This document shows, piece after piece, positions 24,336 to 33,566 of a stretch of DNA of 40,911 nucleotides (position 1 is the stretch's first letter; each line of letters opens with the position of its first letter). The notes beneath the pieces are model-generated. The model saw only the letters and a list, made by a program, of their open reading frames with translations, was not told the DNA's origin and did no database searches. The stretch is from NCBI GenBank assembly GCA_012974425.1, contig JAAXQE010000138.1, positions 1-40,911 of the forward strand, written 5' to 3'. The translations under genes were made by a program, and so were the position numbers. Origin of the DNA: Geopsychrobacter sp. GTDB lineage: Bacteria > Desulfobacterota > Desulfuromonadia > Desulfuromonadales > Geopsychrobacteraceae.

Positions 24336-24403
24336 GCAATACCCCTGATCAAGTGAGAAATCCTGCAAAAAAAATGGCGAAACCAGCCTGTTGCGGGTCT
24401 GGA

Positions 24404-24432
24404 AATGTAGCTTATCTGCGGGTAAAATGCAA
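24404..24432 (-). promoter_or_regulatory. Candidate promoter of the pheA operon
   Basis: Minus strand TTGCAT (24427-24432), a 17-base spacer and TACATT (24404-24409), about 70 bases ahead of the pheA ATG. I looked for an attenuator with a phenylalanine-rich leader peptide in the leader and saw none. Moderate match only. Confidence 0.35.
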
Positions 24433-24479
24433 ATAACTGCTGCTGCTTTAATCGATCAAAGGATTGACAAATCGAGCTA

Positions 24480-24508
24480 TTGACCAGGGTCTTGCAGACC
24501 GCTAAACT
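24480..24508 (+). promoter_or_regulatory. Candidate promoter of the aminotransferase gene
   Basis: TTGACC (24480-24485), a 17-base spacer and TAAACT (24503-24508), giving a start near 24515 and a leader of about 45 bases before the ATG at 24561. A second TTGACA at 24463-24468 lies just upstream without a good -10 partner. Confidence 0.45.
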
Positions 24509-24560
24509 GCTGGATCGCAACGCACAATACTAACGCTCACACATTACTACGAGGTGCCCG

Positions 24561-25748
24561 ATGTCGATCATCGCCAAGAAGGTTAACGACTGTATTGAAA
24601 ACGCGTCATGGATCCGCCGCATGTTTGAAGAAGGGACGGCACTAAGGCTAGAGCATGGAGATGACAAGGTTTTCGATTTCACCCTCGGCAACCCAACCAC
24701 AGAGCCTCCGGCGGCGCTGAAAGAGGAGTTAAAACGCCTGGCCGATTTTCCAGTTCCCGGCATGCATCGTTACATGAACAACGCCGGCTATGAAGAGACT
24801 CGATCTGCGGTGGCTGAAGTCATTGCTGAAACCTGCAGCCAGCCAGTCGAGGCAGCCCATGTGGTCATGACATGTGGGGCCGGTGCGGCAATGAACATCT
24901 GCCTCAAGACCATTCTGAACCCCGGAGATGAGGTCATTATCCTCACCCCCTTCTTTGTCGAATACAAGTTCTATATCGACAATCAGGGTGGCGTGGCGGT
25001 TGCGGTACCAACCGGAGAGAATTTCCAACCAGATCTTGCCGCGATTGAAGGGGCAATCACTCAGAAAACCCGGGCAATCATCATTAATTCGCCGAACAAT
25101 CCGACCGGGGTCATCTACCCGAAATCGACCCTCATGGAACTCGGAGAATTGTTGCAGCGCATGGAGAAGCAGATCGGTCGGCCACTGACCCTGATATCTG
25201 ACGAACCCTATGCCCGGATCAGCTTCGAAGAGCCGGTCGCCAATATCTTCGACTGCGTCCAAAACTCGGTGATTGTCACCTCACACTCTAAGGATCTGGC
25301 CCTGCCGGGTGAGCGAATCGGTTACCTGGCGGCGAATCCGGCGATGCCAGAGGTTGACCTGTTCATGCAGGGTGCCATCTTCTGCAACCGGGTACTCGGC
25401 TTTGTCAACGCTCCGGCACTGATGCAGCGCCTGGTCACCAACCTGCAACGCTGCAGTGTCGATATTGAGGAATACCGCAAAAAACGGGATCGTCTCTACG
25501 ATCACCTGAGTGGCCTGGGCTTTAAAATGGTCAAGCCCGGCGGTGGCTTCTACCTCTTCCCCGAATCTCCGATAAAAGATGAGATGGAATTTATTCGCAT
25601 CGCGCAGAAATATCTGATTCTTTTAGTCCCCGGCTCCGGCTTCGGTGCTCCGGGATATTTCAGAATCGCCTATTGCGTCGACGATGAGATGATCGAACGC
25701 AGTCTGATCGCCTGGGAGAAACTGGCCGAAGAGGTCGGTCTTAGATAG
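24561..25748 (+). CDS. PLP-dependent class I/II aminotransferase
   Basis: Cytoplasmic fold-type I aminotransferase (395 residues). Visible motifs are TLGNPTTEPPAALKEEL, MTCGAGAAMNICLKTILNPG, IINSPNNPTGVIYPKS (substrate carboxylate site), LISDEPYARISF (cofactor Asp and Tyr) and VTSHSKDLALPGERIGYLAA with the Schiff-base lysine. It ends within the family's usual length. It is transcribed divergently from pheA-tyrA-aroA, so transamination of phenylpyruvate, hydroxyphenylpyruvate or prephenate is plausible, but aspartate or another amino acid cannot be excluded. GAGG lies six bases before the ATG. Confidence 0.93.
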   Translation: MSIIAKKVNDCIENASWIRRMFEEGTALRLEHGDDKVFDFTLGNPTTEPPAALKEELKRLADFPVPGMHRYMNNAGYEETRSAVAEVIAETCSQPVEAAHVVMTCGAGAAMNICLKTILNPGDEVIILTPFFVEYKFYIDNQGGVAVAVPTGENFQPDLAAIEGAITQKTRAIIINSPNNPTGVIYPKSTLMELGELLQRMEKQIGRPLTLISDEPYARISFEEPVANIFDCVQNSVIVTSHSKDLALPGERIGYLAANPAMPEVDLFMQGAIFCNRVLGFVNAPALMQRLVTNLQRCSVDIEEYRKKRDRLYDHLSGLGFKMVKPGGGFYLFPESPIKDEMEFIRIAQKYLILLVPGSGFGAPGYFRIAYCVDDEMIERSLIAWEKLAEEVGLR

Positions 25749-25765
25749 TTAAAGTCATATCCATA

Positions 25766-25813
25766 GCACACAGTAGGACAATAGTTATGCATAACTATTG
25801 TCCTACTGTGTGC
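25766..25813. repeat. Perfect 48-bp palindrome
   Basis: Uninterrupted inverted repeat: arms of 23 bases starting GCACACAGTAGGACAATAG are exact reverse complements on either side of a central GC, so the whole 48 bases are self-complementary (centre ATGCAT). It begins 17 bases after the aminotransferase stop. No T run follows on either strand, so it is not a classical intrinsic terminator, although the RNA hairpin would be very stable. Only one copy exists in the window. Confidence 0.95.
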
Positions 25814-25905
25814 GACTTGCACCATCCCACCACGAGGGTTATATTGTAAGAAACTTCTCGCTCTAGAGACATTACAGCTGCACATACCTACCTCAAGGGT
25901 ACGCC

Positions 25906-26220
25906 GTGATTCCTGCTGTTCGCCATATCCCCGAAGTCTACTCAAGGCCTCGACCTGTTGATCTGCAAAGAGCAGAACAGCAGGCACCCCCCCGGCCGGA
26001 GCAGAGAATCCGCCCAGAGCAGGTGATCGAAGCCGAATGGCGCGCGGTCAACAAACCAGACTCCAGACTCAATGCCTACCAGGCAGACTCGACAACCTTT
26101 ACCAAAGATGAATCTACCCTGCGCGAAACCAGCCACCCGGCGCGAGTAACCGCACGCTACCAACAGATGTCACCTCGACTGCGTCAGCAACCTGGAACCC
26201 ACCTCAACACCGAAGCCTGA
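25906..26220 (+). CDS. Orphan small proline/glutamine/arginine-rich protein
   Basis: A 104-residue protein I do not recognise. It begins at GTG with AAGGG six bases upstream (MIPAVRHIPEVYSRPRPVDL). It is basic and polar, rich in Pro, Gln and Arg, has no hydrophobic segment or cysteine, and looks largely disordered. Its codon use is similar to its neighbours, and the reading frame ends exactly at the base of a nine-pair hairpin, which favours a real gene. It sits alone between the aminotransferase and recJ, with the perfect palindrome upstream. A chance open frame remains possible. Confidence 0.6.
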   Translation: MIPAVRHIPEVYSRPRPVDLQRAEQQAPPRPEQRIRPEQVIEAEWRAVNKPDSRLNAYQADSTTFTKDESTLRETSHPARVTARYQQMSPRLRQQPGTHLNTEA

Positions 26221-26241
26221 GCAGACCCTAGATCTGCTCAG
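26217..26241. terminator. Hairpin between the convergent small gene and recJ
   Basis: CTGAGCAGA and TCTGCTCAG form a perfect nine-base stem with a seven-base loop. The left arm contains the stop codon of the small gene, and the right arm ends 20 bases short of the recJ stop. No T tract, so termination strength is uncertain; it may act on both strands. Confidence 0.5.
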
Positions 26242-26261
26242 TCCGCCAGAACTAAGACTGA

Positions 26262-27971
26262 CTAGCGAGGACTGGGACGAAAATCAATGACTTGCAGCTG
26301 TACCGAATCCCGGCCACGAAAGCTGTTGATCTCGGGGCGAAACAGCAGATCAACCGGGCCAACAAGCTGGTCGAATCGATCCGCCAGGCCGAAAGCGATG
26401 CAGCCAAGCTGCCCCCCTTTAGCCGAAACCCTGAAGCGCAGGTGTTTCTCTCCGACAATCTGCGGGGAGACCACGTCGAGCCTACAACAGACAAACGCTG
26501 GCTGCGGATTGCCGATGCCGAAGGGAGCCAGTTCGGCCAGTTGTAAAACGGCCGCCATCTGCAGCTCAGGCAATTCGATTTCGCCATCGTGTTCAAGGCG
26601 TGGGAGCAGATCCTCGGCCGTTAATGCTTCAGCGGCGACCCGTTCAAAATCAGCTCGGAACTCATCGAGATGCGCAGCCTTCAATGACAGGCCCGCTGCG
26701 GCAGCATGCCCACCGAAGCTGTCGAGGCTTGCGCCAGCTCGGCCAAGGGCGGCAAACAGATGAAAGCCATGAACCGAACGCGCAGATCCCTTGCCTACCC
26801 CATCGGCCAGAGCAATCATGACCGTCGGGCGATAGTAACGCTCAACCAGTCGGCTGGCGACAATACCGATCACCCCGGGGTGCCATTCTTCGGCAGCCAG
26901 CACCAAACTGTGCTTAACGGCAGCACCCTCCTCGACGGCTGCTATCGCCTCATAAAGGGTCTGCTCTTCAAGCTGCTGGCGTTCCCGGTTACAACGATCC
27001 AGGTAGGCGGCCTGCTCAGCCAATGGCTCAGCCGCCGTGCCGAGCAGCAGCTGCACCCCGCGGGTTGCATCATCCAGGCGTCCGGCGGCATTCAGACGTG
27101 GCGCCAGGCGAAAACCGACTGTGCCACAGGTGACCTTGGTCACTTCAGCAACCTGCTTGAGGGCCGCAATCCCTGGCCGCTTTCCTTCATCGAGTAAGTG
27201 CAAACCGAAACGGACCAGAACCCGGTTGACTCCACCCAGCGGAACCATATCGGCGATGGTCCCGAGGGCAACCAGATCGAGGCCCTGGCGCAAATCAGGT
27301 TCAGTCCGCTCCTTAAACCAGCCATTCTCACGCAACCTGCGACGCAGACTCAGCAACAGAAAGAACGCGACACCGACTCCGGCCAGATCAGGCCAGGGGA
27401 AACGATTATGCGACAGGTGCGGGTTAACCAGCGCGAGACAGCTCGGCAACTTTTCCGGGGCCTGGTGGTGATCGGTAACGATCAGGTCCAGACCAAGCTC
27501 TGCAGCCAGATCGGCTTCGAGCAGCGCCGAGACACCACAATCGACCGTGAGCACCAGGGCACAGCCACCCTTGGCGGCACGCCTGATCGCCTCCCCAGAA
27601 AGACCGTATCCGTCTGTCATGCGTGACGGAATGTGATATTCAACCTCAGCCCCAAAAGCGCGCAGAGATTCAACCAAAAGGGTCGTGCCGGTAATTCCAT
27701 CGACGTCATAATCACCATGCACGGCAATCCGCTCCCCCTTGATCAGGGCTTCTTCAAGACGGGCAACAGCAACCGCCATATCGGGAAGCAGGTCGGGATC
27801 GGGGAGAGAGCTGAGCTTTGCGTGCAAAAAATCATGGGCACTCTGGGGAGTCTGCTGGCCACGACTAACCAGGGCCCTGGCGGTCAGCGGCATCACCCCG
27901 AGTTCAGTGCCCAGAGTCGCAACCTGTACAGCATCAGCCTGCCGCTCTACCCAGCGTTTTTGAGGGATCAT
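26262..27971 (-). CDS. recJ: Single-stranded-DNA-specific 5'-3' exonuclease RecJ
   Basis: DHH-family nuclease (569 residues) for recombination and mismatch repair. The N-terminal DHH domain shows RIAVHGDYDVDGITGTTLLV (motif I), LVLTVDCGVSAL (motif II) and LIVTDHHQAPEKLPS (motif III, DHH), then AGVGVAFFLLL. The DHHA1 domain has WHPGVIGIVASRLVERYYRP and SFGGHAAAAGLSL, followed by an OB-fold C-terminus. Length is typical. The ATG overlaps the stop of the beta-helix lipoprotein (ATGA). It is the last gene of the queA-tgt-yajC-secDF run. Confidence 0.96.
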   Translation of the reverse strand: MIPQKRWVERQADAVQVATLGTELGVMPLTARALVSRGQQTPQSAHDFLHAKLSSLPDPDLLPDMAVAVARLEEALIKGERIAVHGDYDVDGITGTTLLVESLRAFGAEVEYHIPSRMTDGYGLSGEAIRRAAKGGCALVLTVDCGVSALLEADLAAELGLDLIVTDHHQAPEKLPSCLALVNPHLSHNRFPWPDLAGVGVAFFLLLSLRRRLRENGWFKERTEPDLRQGLDLVALGTIADMVPLGGVNRVLVRFGLHLLDEGKRPGIAALKQVAEVTKVTCGTVGFRLAPRLNAAGRLDDATRGVQLLLGTAAEPLAEQAAYLDRCNRERQQLEEQTLYEAIAAVEEGAAVKHSLVLAAEEWHPGVIGIVASRLVERYYRPTVMIALADGVGKGSARSVHGFHLFAALGRAGASLDSFGGHAAAAGLSLKAAHLDEFRADFERVAAEALTAEDLLPRLEHDGEIELPELQMAAVLQLAELAPFGIGNPQPAFVCCRLDVVSPQIVGEKHLRFRVSAKGGQLGCIAFGLADRFDQLVGPVDLLFRPEINSFRGRDSVQLQVIDFRPSPR

Positions 27972-28828
27972 TCGACATGCTCCAGACTAACCGGCCGGCT
28001 GCGAACCGGCAGGTATGCGATTCTACCAAGCCAGTCATCAGAGCGGCCATCGAAGAAGCGGGCTTCAAGCGCGGACCCGGCAGATTCACTCCAGTGATTG
28101 TTGCGCAGATCGACCGCTTGGCGGACCCCCTCACCAAGGCTGACTTGATAGGGAGCATTGTCGATGAAGCCGTTGTTCTCAATCCGGTAATCGCGGGGTT
28201 CAGCTGAGATAAAGAGTCCCTTGCGGTTATTCCGGATAAGATTATTGCAGATCACCGGTGAACCGAAATGAAAACGGATGGCCGTCCCATTATTTTCGAA
28301 CAGATTATTTTCGACCAGCAGACGGGTGTCGTGAAAACGGACCCCGACAAGATTATTACGGAAGCTCGAGTGCTCAACCGTTACCCAGGATTGACGGGAG
28401 TGGAGCGCACTGTCGGCCTGTTCGAAACGAGAATAGGTAAAATGAGCCCCAGGAGAGTCTTCAATATTGATACCGCCCCAACTCCCCGCCGCCCCTGCGG
28501 GATCAGCAGCCATGAAAATAATTGGCTCTTCAGCAGTACCGCGAGCGATCAAGCGACCGCGCACAATCAGTTCGCTGCCGACAAAATTGGGATGATCGCG
28601 ATAGATGTCCTCACCCGGGCGGGGAGGCTCGAAGATCACCCTTGTGCCGGGCGCAATGATCAGTTCGGCGCCGGCCTCAAGAATAACATCACCATGCAGG
28701 CGAACTTCATCCTGCCAGTAAATTTTCCCACTAAGCACCTGCCCGACAGGTGGGTGCGGCAAACTACAAGAGCTCAGGAGAAAAACAAACGGAAGTAACG
28801 GAAGTAAATAGAAGAGACGGGTCAACAT
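27968..28828 (-). CDS. Right-handed beta-helix repeat lipoprotein
   Basis: Predicted lipoprotein of 286 residues; MLTRLFYLLPLLPFVFLLSSC is a signal peptide with the lipidated cysteine at residue 21. The mature part is a parallel beta-helix of the NosD/pectate-lyase type: EVRLHGDVILEAGAELIIAP opens the helix, and repeating coils follow (WVTVEHSSFRNNLVGVRFHD, LLVENNLFENNGTAIRFHFG, CNNLIRNNRKGLFISAEPRD). Such folds bind or cleave polysaccharide, but no catalytic set is evident. It is coupled to recJ by overlap without an obvious functional link. It would be matured by the Lgt encoded in this window. Confidence 0.88.
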   Translation of the reverse strand: MLTRLFYLLPLLPFVFLLSSCSLPHPPVGQVLSGKIYWQDEVRLHGDVILEAGAELIIAPGTRVIFEPPRPGEDIYRDHPNFVGSELIVRGRLIARGTAEEPIIFMAADPAGAAGSWGGINIEDSPGAHFTYSRFEQADSALHSRQSWVTVEHSSFRNNLVGVRFHDTRLLVENNLFENNGTAIRFHFGSPVICNNLIRNNRKGLFISAEPRDYRIENNGFIDNAPYQVSLGEGVRQAVDLRNNHWSESAGSALEARFFDGRSDDWLGRIAYLPVRSRPVSLEHVE

Positions 28829-28857
28829 GGCAAGAGGCTAGTCCACTTCAAAAGCAG

Positions 28858-28888
28858 AACGGCCAGCCTGACGAGCAGACTGACCGTT
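28858..28888 (-). terminator. Stem-loop after the TPR gene, possible attenuator
   Basis: Minus-strand hairpin of 13 pairs (two wobbles) with arms beginning AACGGTCAG and ending CTGGCCGTT around the loop CTCGT, followed by CTGCTTTT. It lies between the TPR gene and the beta-helix lipoprotein and may reduce transcription into the last two genes of the run. Confidence 0.5.
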
Positions 28889-28906
28889 CCGGGAGAAACA
28901 ATCTAT

Positions 28907-29458
28907 TTAAGGTTGGCTATTGATGAAATTAAGCTCTGCTCGAACCTGATCGGCGCCAGGCCCCGAGGGGTTAATTTTCAGATAACGTTCCCAAGCTTCT
29001 TTGGCCTTAGCAAAATCCTGCAGGTCATAACGATAAACAACCCCGAGATTGAAAAGACTTTGGCCATGATTTGAATCGACCCTGTACGCCTGTTCGAAGG
29101 CGCTGACCGCCTTAGCGAACCAACCAAGCTTGCGGAACATGATCCCTTGGTCAGTCAAAACATTGGGGTCATTGACGTTGATGGCCAATGCCTTATCATA
29201 GGCATCAATCGATTTCATCGGCTGATTCGAATCGAAGTAGGCATTCCCGAGCTGTACCCAGGCATTCCGATTAGACGGCTCCCTGACAACGATTCCTTCG
29301 AGCATGGTTATCTGCTGACCGGCATTCACTGCTGGGGCAGAAGAGACCGGAGCAGAGGAGGCATTTCGATCAGTCTTGCGTGCATTGGTGACAATAACAG
29401 CAACCAGCACGCCAATGATCATTGCGACGACTGCAAAAAAAATGGTTTCTTTTTTCAT
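28907..29458 (-). CDS. Membrane-anchored TPR protein
   Basis: A 183-residue protein with one N-terminal helix (about residues 5-24, TIFFAVVAMIIGVLVAVIVT), a Ser/Ala-rich linker and about three tetratricopeptide repeats (AWVQLGNAYFDSNQPMKSID, VLTDQGIMFRKLGWFAKAVS, SLFNLGVVYRYDLQDFAKAK). The repeats would face the periplasm. The position right after secF suggests a role near the translocon or envelope biogenesis, but this is only context. It has an A-rich, GGAGG-led start 25 bases after the secF stop. Confidence 0.9.
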   Translation of the reverse strand: MKKETIFFAVVAMIIGVLVAVIVTNARKTDRNASSAPVSSAPAVNAGQQITMLEGIVVREPSNRNAWVQLGNAYFDSNQPMKSIDAYDKALAINVNDPNVLTDQGIMFRKLGWFAKAVSAFEQAYRVDSNHGQSLFNLGVVYRYDLQDFAKAKEAWERYLKINPSGPGADQVRAELNFINSQP

Positions 29459-29483
29459 TCGGACCTCCCTGCCAAAAACAACA

Positions 29484-30389
29484 TCAGCTCTTTTTCGCCT
29501 TACGCTGCTCCAAATAGATCAAAATTGGGCTGGCAACGAAAACCGACGAATAGGTACCGATCAAAACACCGATGAGCATGGCGAAGGCAAAGTTATGAAT
29601 AACCCCACCACCCAGCACAAAAAGAGCCAGCACGACCAACAGAGTGGTCCCGGAGGTCAACAGGGTGCGCGACAGGGTATCGTTGATGCTGCGGTTGACA
29701 ATAAAGGAAAAACTCTCCTTGTTATAGCGCGCGACATTCTCACGAATTCGATCATAAACGATGATCGTATCATTCAGGGAATAGCCGATAATCGCCAGGA
29801 AGGCCGCGATGATTGGCAGGTCAATCTCCTTGCCGAAAAGGCTGAAAAACCCAAGGGTGATCGCCACATCATGAATCAGCGCGATGATGGCACCGACCGC
29901 AAAGCGGAACTCAAAACGCCATGAGATGTAGACCAGGATCCCGATCATCGCGAAGAGGATCGCCTTGATCCCCTTGTTCCGCAGGTCACTGCCGACCTGT
30001 GGCCCGACCATCTCGGTGCGCCGCACGTCAACCTTATCGGCGGTATAGGCTGAGGTCAGGTGATTTTTAACCTCAAGAGCAAGGCCTTTAAGTTCGGACG
30101 ATGAATTTTCCATGCGAATCATAAATTCGTTGGCATCATCCCCAAACTGCTGAACAACCATGCTTCCGGCGTCCATCCCTTCGAGGGCCTTCTTGATTGC
30201 CACTGCGTCAGTCGGCTCAGTAAAGCGGACCTGGACCAGGGTTCCGCCAGCAAAATCGATACCGTAATTAGGTCCGCCGTTGGCGATCAGAGAAACAATC
30301 CCCACAGCAATCAGCAGCAGCGACACCGCCAAAGCGATGGTCCGCTTGCCGACGAAATCAATATTTGTATCCGGTTTAATTAACTGCAT
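29484..30389 (-). CDS. secF: Protein translocase subunit SecF
   Basis: Inner-membrane RND-like subunit (301 residues) that with SecD uses the proton gradient to pull exported proteins out of the SecYEG channel. Six helices are expected. Signatures: NYGIDFAGGTLVQVRF in the periplasmic start, ISWRFEFRFAVGAIIALIHD, the TM4 motif IGYSLNDTIIVYDRIREN and SINDTLSRTLLTSGTTLLVV. The acidic C-terminal neighbours end QRKAKKS. It follows secD by 15 bases. Confidence 0.97.
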   Translation of the reverse strand: MQLIKPDTNIDFVGKRTIALAVSLLLIAVGIVSLIANGGPNYGIDFAGGTLVQVRFTEPTDAVAIKKALEGMDAGSMVVQQFGDDANEFMIRMENSSSELKGLALEVKNHLTSAYTADKVDVRRTEMVGPQVGSDLRNKGIKAILFAMIGILVYISWRFEFRFAVGAIIALIHDVAITLGFFSLFGKEIDLPIIAAFLAIIGYSLNDTIIVYDRIRENVARYNKESFSFIVNRSINDTLSRTLLTSGTTLLVVLALFVLGGGVIHNFAFAMLIGVLIGTYSSVFVASPILIYLEQRKAKKS

Positions 30390-30404
30390 TTCCAGAATCT
30401 CCCT

Positions 30405-32003
30405 TTAAATGCTCAGTCGCCGCACTTGCCGGCGGTTCAGGAAAAAGTCAAAAATTACCCTGGAAACGAAAATCGCGGTAAAGAGCGACGCTACAATACC
30501 GATCGACAGGGTTACGGCAAAGCCCTTAACCGGGCCGGTACCGAACTGAAAGAGAACCAAAGCGGCCAACAATGTGGTCAAGTTGGCATCCATAATCGTC
30601 ACGAAGGCCTTGCCGTAGCCGAGGTCGAGTGCAACCTTGGGGGCCTTGCCCAGACGAAGTTCCTCACGAATACGCTCAAAGATCAGCACGTTGGCATCGA
30701 CCGCCATACCGACAGTCAGAACGATACCCGCAATACCTGGCAGAGTCAGTGTCGCGCCGAACAGGGCCAACATGGCACCGATGAAGAGAACATTGAGGGT
30801 CAACGCCACAACGGCAACCAGGCCCGACAGACTGTAATAGACGATCATCGCACAGACAACCAGAAGGCTGCCGACAATAACCGACTTAATCCCTTTGCTG
30901 ATCGAGTCATGCCCAAGGGAAGGTCCAACCGTACGATTCTCAAGGATATTAACCGGCGCAGGAAGTGAGCCGGCACGCAGGACAATCGCCAGATCCGTTG
31001 CTTCCTGTGAGGTAAAGGAGCCCGAAATCTGGGCACTTCCCCCCGAGATCCGCTCACGAATCACCGGTGCAGAATAGACGGTGTCATCGAGAACGATGGC
31101 CATCCGCTTGCCGACACTGGCTGCGGTGATTTGATCGAAGCGCTTGGCACCCACGCGGTTGAAATCGATCGACACATAAGGCTCGTTGTAGCGGGTATCG
31201 ATACGGACGTTGGCATCCTCAAGCAGGTCACCCGTCAAGGAAGTTTTGGAGTAGACCACAATCGGCGTTTCTGTGACCAGGCCGGTATTCTTATCGGTGT
31301 TGCGCTCATAGAGCAATTGAGTTCCGGCGAGCAGGTTCCCATTCTGGGCCGCTGCGACATCTGCAGTCTCAGCAACCATCTTGAACTCGAGACGTGCGGT
31401 TTTGCCGATCAGCGAAATAGCCCGCTCGGGATCCTTGACACCCGGCAGCTGAATCAGGATGCGATTATCGCTCTGACGCTGCAGGGTCGGCTCACTCACA
31501 CCGAACTCATCAACCCGGTTACGCATGGTCTCCAGAGCCTGACGCACGGCGTAATCAGCGATATTGGCCGCTTCCTGTTCACTGAGACGGTAGTGTTTTT
31601 CAACATAACCACCGGCAATCGGCAGGGTCTCAACCTCAAGGCTAGGGAAATTCTCCATCATCAGGACATCAACCTGATCACCAGCTTCGCTGTCATAGAC
31701 CACAACGACCAGGCGGTCACCCTCACGACGCTCAATCCGCTTAAACACCAGATCTTTTTCACGCAACAGGGAATCTGTCTGATCAATGAGTGAATCGATA
31801 CGACTCTCGACGGCCTTATCTACATCAACGCCAAGGACGAGATGCATCCCCCCCTGTAAGTCGAGACCGCGATGAATTGGGTCAACCGATTCCTGCCACC
31901 AACTGGGCAGACTGTCATTCAGGAAGGTCGGAGCCAATGAGAACAGGGCCAGAACCAGGCAAACAAAAACAACCAGGCCCCGTATTTTAAGACTATTCGA
32001 CAT
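30405..32003 (-). CDS. secD: Protein translocase subunit SecD
   Basis: Partner of SecF (532 residues) in late steps of Sec export. The N-terminal helix is followed by HRGLDLQGGMHLVLGVDVDK, the large P1 periplasmic head (NRVDEFGVSEPTLQRQSDNR, ILIQLPGVKDPERA), and the membrane part with TLPGIAGIVLTVGMAVDANV and LIFERIREELRLGK, the proton-relay region with the conserved aspartate. ATG 32003 with AAAGGAG upstream is used; a longer frame starts at 32030 without support. Confidence 0.97.
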   Translation of the reverse strand: MSNSLKIRGLVVFVCLVLALFSLAPTFLNDSLPSWWQESVDPIHRGLDLQGGMHLVLGVDVDKAVESRIDSLIDQTDSLLREKDLVFKRIERREGDRLVVVVYDSEAGDQVDVLMMENFPSLEVETLPIAGGYVEKHYRLSEQEAANIADYAVRQALETMRNRVDEFGVSEPTLQRQSDNRILIQLPGVKDPERAISLIGKTARLEFKMVAETADVAAAQNGNLLAGTQLLYERNTDKNTGLVTETPIVVYSKTSLTGDLLEDANVRIDTRYNEPYVSIDFNRVGAKRFDQITAASVGKRMAIVLDDTVYSAPVIRERISGGSAQISGSFTSQEATDLAIVLRAGSLPAPVNILENRTVGPSLGHDSISKGIKSVIVGSLLVVCAMIVYYSLSGLVAVVALTLNVLFIGAMLALFGATLTLPGIAGIVLTVGMAVDANVLIFERIREELRLGKAPKVALDLGYGKAFVTIMDANLTTLLAALVLFQFGTGPVKGFAVTLSIGIVASLFTAIFVSRVIFDFFLNRRQVRRLSI

Positions 32004-32068
32004 AATCGTCGCCACTCCTTTCGAACACACACCCTCGATATTGAGGCACTACCAAAAAAACTATCAAA

Positions 32069-32380
32069 TTAAGCGGCGCCCTTCACCTCAGTGATAGACG
32101 TACGATTCATCTTAACTTTGACACCAGTCGCAATCTCAACAGTGGCCGATGTTTCTTCAACGGAAACAACCTTGCCATGCATGCCGCCAGCAGTCACAAT
32201 TTGATCTCCGGACTTCAGGGCGCCGACCAGTTCACGATGCTGCTTGGCCCGCTTTTGCTGCGGACGAATCAGCAAAAAATAGAAAATTGCAAACATCAGG
32301 ACCAGCATAATCAGTCCTTCGTAACCTTGCTGCCCCCCCTTCGAAGCACCTCCTGCCATGGCAAAAGCTTCTGATACCAT
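32069..32380 (-). CDS. yajC: Preprotein translocase subunit YajC
   Basis: A 103-residue single-span accessory subunit of the SecDF complex. One helix, GLIMLVLMFAIFYFLLIRPQ, is followed by the family motif QQKRAKQHRELVGALKSGDQ and the beta-rich domain with IVTAGGMHGKVVSVEET. The order tgt-yajC-secD-secF is the common bacterial arrangement. AGGAG lies nine bases before the ATG. Confidence 0.97.
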   Translation of the reverse strand: MVSEAFAMAGGASKGGQQGYEGLIMLVLMFAIFYFLLIRPQQKRAKQHRELVGALKSGDQIVTAGGMHGKVVSVEETSATVEIATGVKVKMNRTSITEVKGAA

Positions 32381-32434
32381 CTACTTCATCTCCTCTTGTT
32401 GGATAAAACGGTTAGTTGAGCTAAATTAAATTTG

Positions 32435-33553
<1,119 letters not shown>

Positions 33554-33566
33554 CTATCCAAAACTG

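Noticed and set aside
24336-24420. Phenylalanine attenuator or T-box in the pheA leader
   Set aside because: No leader peptide rich in Phe codons, no alternative hairpins and no T-box sequence seen.
25749-25905. Insertion sequence or attachment site suggested by the long palindrome
   Set aside because: No transposase, target duplication, tRNA end or second copy is visible in the window.
31131-31793. Open frame of 220 codons antisense to secD
   Set aside because: secD is intact and conserved here; no start signal or recognisable domain on the other strand.
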